This document shows positions 13,413 to 14,751 of a stretch of 14,751 nucleotides of DNA, piece by piece. The translations under genes and the position numbers were made by a program. The stretch spans positions 1 through 14,751 of the forward strand of contig CAJMNR010000063.1 of the NCBI GenBank assembly GCA_905214875.1. Direction: 5' to 3'. The stretch comes from an uncultured bacterium. Lineage in GTDB: Bacteria > Bacillota > Clostridia > Lachnospirales > Lachnospiraceae. Under the pieces are notes generated by a model. That model was not told the origin of the DNA. It was given only the letters and a program-made list of their open reading frames with translations, and searched no databases. Each line of letters opens with the position of its first letter. Position 1 is the first letter of the stretch.

Positions 13413-14561
13413 CTATAGTAAAGCTAAGATTTGTTCTTTTGTTGCAGTAACAGAACCTTGCACCATTGCTGCACTTCCGCCGCCTCTTACTTCAAACTTT
13501 TCTTTCATGGCATTTAAAGCGACTCTTGCATCTTTCTTTTCGCTTCCGATAATGAAACGGTAGCCGTCTTTATCATTGCCTGTAAAGATTCCGCAGTTTC
13601 CTTCATGTCTTGTTACCAAGCCATTTACTGCATTACGCATAACTTGTGCATCTAGATTGGACTCAAATAAGAATACATCTTCTTGGTCTGCTGGAATGCC
13701 TTCTATTTTTGCTTCCATATACTCTCTCTTTGCTTCAATCACTTCGTTCTTTAATGTCTGATTAGATGCTCTAAGCTTATCCACTGCTGCAAGCACAGTA
13801 TCTAAGTTTGCGGATAAGGAAGTGGATAAGGAAGCAATCACATCTGTCTTCTTTCTTGCATCTTTTAGTGCACGGAACCCGCATAGGATTGTGATTCTGA
13901 TTCCACCTTTGTAATTTTGCATCGCTACGACTTTAAGCATGCCGATTTCACCGGTTCTCTTAACATGTGGTGCACAACATGCGCATACATCTACTCCTGG
14001 AATCGTAATGATTCTTACTTGTCCATCGATTTCAATTTTGCTGCGGTAGTCAAGTGTCTTTAATTCTTCTTTGGATGGGTAGGATACTTCGATTGGAAGA
14101 TTTTTAATAATCGCTTCATTTGCTTTGTATTCAATCTCTTCTGCTTCTTCTTTCGTAATCATTCCATTAAAGTCCATTGTTACAAGCTCGTCATTTAAAT
14201 GGAATCCTACATTGTCATATCCAAACTTCGCATGTACTAATCCAGAGAAAATATGCTCTCCGGAGTGCTGCTGCATATTATCAAAACGGTGCTCAAAGTC
14301 AATCGTTCCATGAACGTTCTTTCCTTCTGTAAGTTCTCCGTCAACCGTATGAATTACAATATCCTCTTTAATTTGAACATCTAACACATTTACTGTATCT
14401 ATCGTTCCTCGATCAGGGGTCTGTCCTCCTTCTTCTGGGAAAAAGAGTGTCTGATCTAGGATGACCTCATATCCATTTTCTTTTTTCTCACAGGAAAGTA
14501 CCGTTGCATCAAACTCTGTCTGATAGGCATCTAAATCATATAATTTCTTCGTCTTATCCAT
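13413..14561 (-). CDS. AlaX-type alanyl-tRNA editing protein (long form, with DHHA1 domain)
   Basis: A 382-residue free-standing editing protein related to the editing half of alanyl-tRNA synthetase; such proteins hydrolyse mischarged tRNA-Ala. The N-terminal domain has FFPEEGGQTPDRG at 40-52. The editing core carries the zinc ligands: QQHSGEHIFSG gives H99 and H103, and CACCAPHVKRTGEIG gives C195 and H199. A predicted coiled-coil stretch spans about 250-285, and the C-terminal DHHA1-like domain ends in RGGGSAAMVQGSV from 359. There is no aminoacylation domain, so it is not a truncated AlaRS, and the length fits long-form AlaX. AAAGGAGA lies about nine bases before the ATG. It has its own strong promoter at 14609-14638 and is followed by a 15-bp inverted repeat, so it is probably monocistronic. 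Confidence 0.94.
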   Translation of the reverse strand: MDKTKKLYDLDAYQTEFDATVLSCEKKENGYEVILDQTLFFPEEGGQTPDRGTIDTVNVLDVQIKEDIVIHTVDGELTEGKNVHGTIDFEHRFDNMQQHSGEHIFSGLVHAKFGYDNVGFHLNDELVTMDFNGMITKEEAEEIEYKANEAIIKNLPIEVSYPSKEELKTLDYRSKIEIDGQVRIITIPGVDVCACCAPHVKRTGEIGMLKVVAMQNYKGGIRITILCGFRALKDARKKTDVIASLSTSLSANLDTVLAAVDKLRASNQTLKNEVIEAKREYMEAKIEGIPADQEDVFLFESNLDAQVMRNAVNGLVTRHEGNCGIFTGNDKDGYRFIIGSEKKDARVALNAMKEKFEVRGGGSAAMVQGSVTATKEQILALL

Positions 14562-14608
14562 TTTTACTAATCTCCTTTGTATTCTAGGTCTTCATACTCA
14601 ATAGCTCT

Positions 14609-14638
14609 ATTATACCCTATATAACTATTTTCTGACAA
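14609..14638 (-). promoter_or_regulatory. Strong promoter of the AlaX-type gene
   Basis: TTGTCA (14633-14638) and a perfect TATAAT (14609-14614) on the minus strand are 18 bases apart. Transcription would start near 14602, about 40 bases before the ATG. Confidence 0.8.
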
Positions 14639-14666
14639 AAATCTTTCACTTTGTGTCACTAACCCC

Positions 14667-14695
14667 AAAAAAGCACCCGTTACATTGGGTGCTTT
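14667..14695 (-). terminator. Intrinsic terminator of a gene beyond the right edge
   Basis: Arms 14670-14678 and 14687-14695 form a 9-bp stem with an 8-base loop. On the minus strand the stem runs into a six-U tract (14667-14672), so it ends a leftward transcript entering from beyond 14751. Confidence 0.88.
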
Positions 14696-14699
14696 CAGA

Positions 14700-14751
14700 C
14701 TGTAGACAAATGAAATCATATGCTTTCTACAGAGACTTGCTTGGGGGAAAG
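14700..14751 (-). other. 3' end of an upstream minus-strand transcript (possible CDS tail or structured RNA)
   Basis: The last 50 bases lie just upstream of a terminator. One minus-strand frame reads LSPKQVSVESI then stops at 14716-14718, about 20 bases before the terminator stem, which would suit the end of a gene. Alternatively, 7-bp arms at 14700-14706 and 14726-14732 (CTGTAGA and TCTACAG) form an imperfect hairpin that could belong to a non-coding RNA. Too little sequence is present to decide. Confidence 0.25.

Overview
The window looks like a chromosomal segment of a low-GC Gram-positive anaerobe, most likely a Lachnospiraceae-type Clostridium relative. This is inferred from AT-rich codon use, strong AAGGAGG ribosome binding sites, a tyrosine T-box leader, and the kinds of proteins encoded. 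Thirteen of the fourteen recognised genes lie on the minus strand; only an AraC-type regulator is on the plus strand. I see no rRNA, tRNA, CRISPR array, insertion sequence, integrase or prophage structure.

Positions 1-5100 hold a sugar-uptake locus. A lipoprotein solute-binding protein and two MalF/MalG-type permeases run leftward (the second permease is cut by the window edge). A 14-bp stem-loop separates the binding-protein gene from the permeases. A divergent AraC-family regulator and a LacI-family regulator follow; their 3' ends overlap by 53 bp on opposite strands. No ATPase gene is visible, so the importer probably borrows a shared one.

Positions 5137-9474 hold single genes or short units: an unrecognised membrane-anchored protein with a near-consensus promoter, a DUF5131 (phage Gp37/Gp68-like) protein with two cysteine clusters, a small SAM-dependent methyltransferase ending in an intrinsic terminator, an RsmH-type 16S rRNA methyltransferase with a basic N-terminal extension, and a hemolysin III/PAQR membrane protein.

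Positions 9506-11210 hold tyrS with a complete T-box leader: stem I, UAC specifier, T-box motif, competing terminator and a promoter. Positions 11307-14751 hold a DedA-family membrane protein, an ECF-type S component, a VanZ-family protein, a long AlaX-type tRNA editing protein with its own strong promoter, and the terminator of a gene lying beyond the right edge.

Most of this is ordinary accessory and housekeeping content. I found no convincing undescribed multi-gene system. The points most worth a second look are the membrane-anchored binding-protein-like gene upstream of lacI, the DUF5131 protein without its usual partner, the RsmH paralogue outside a division cluster, the AraC/LacI antisense overlap, and two intergenic hairpins without U-tracts.
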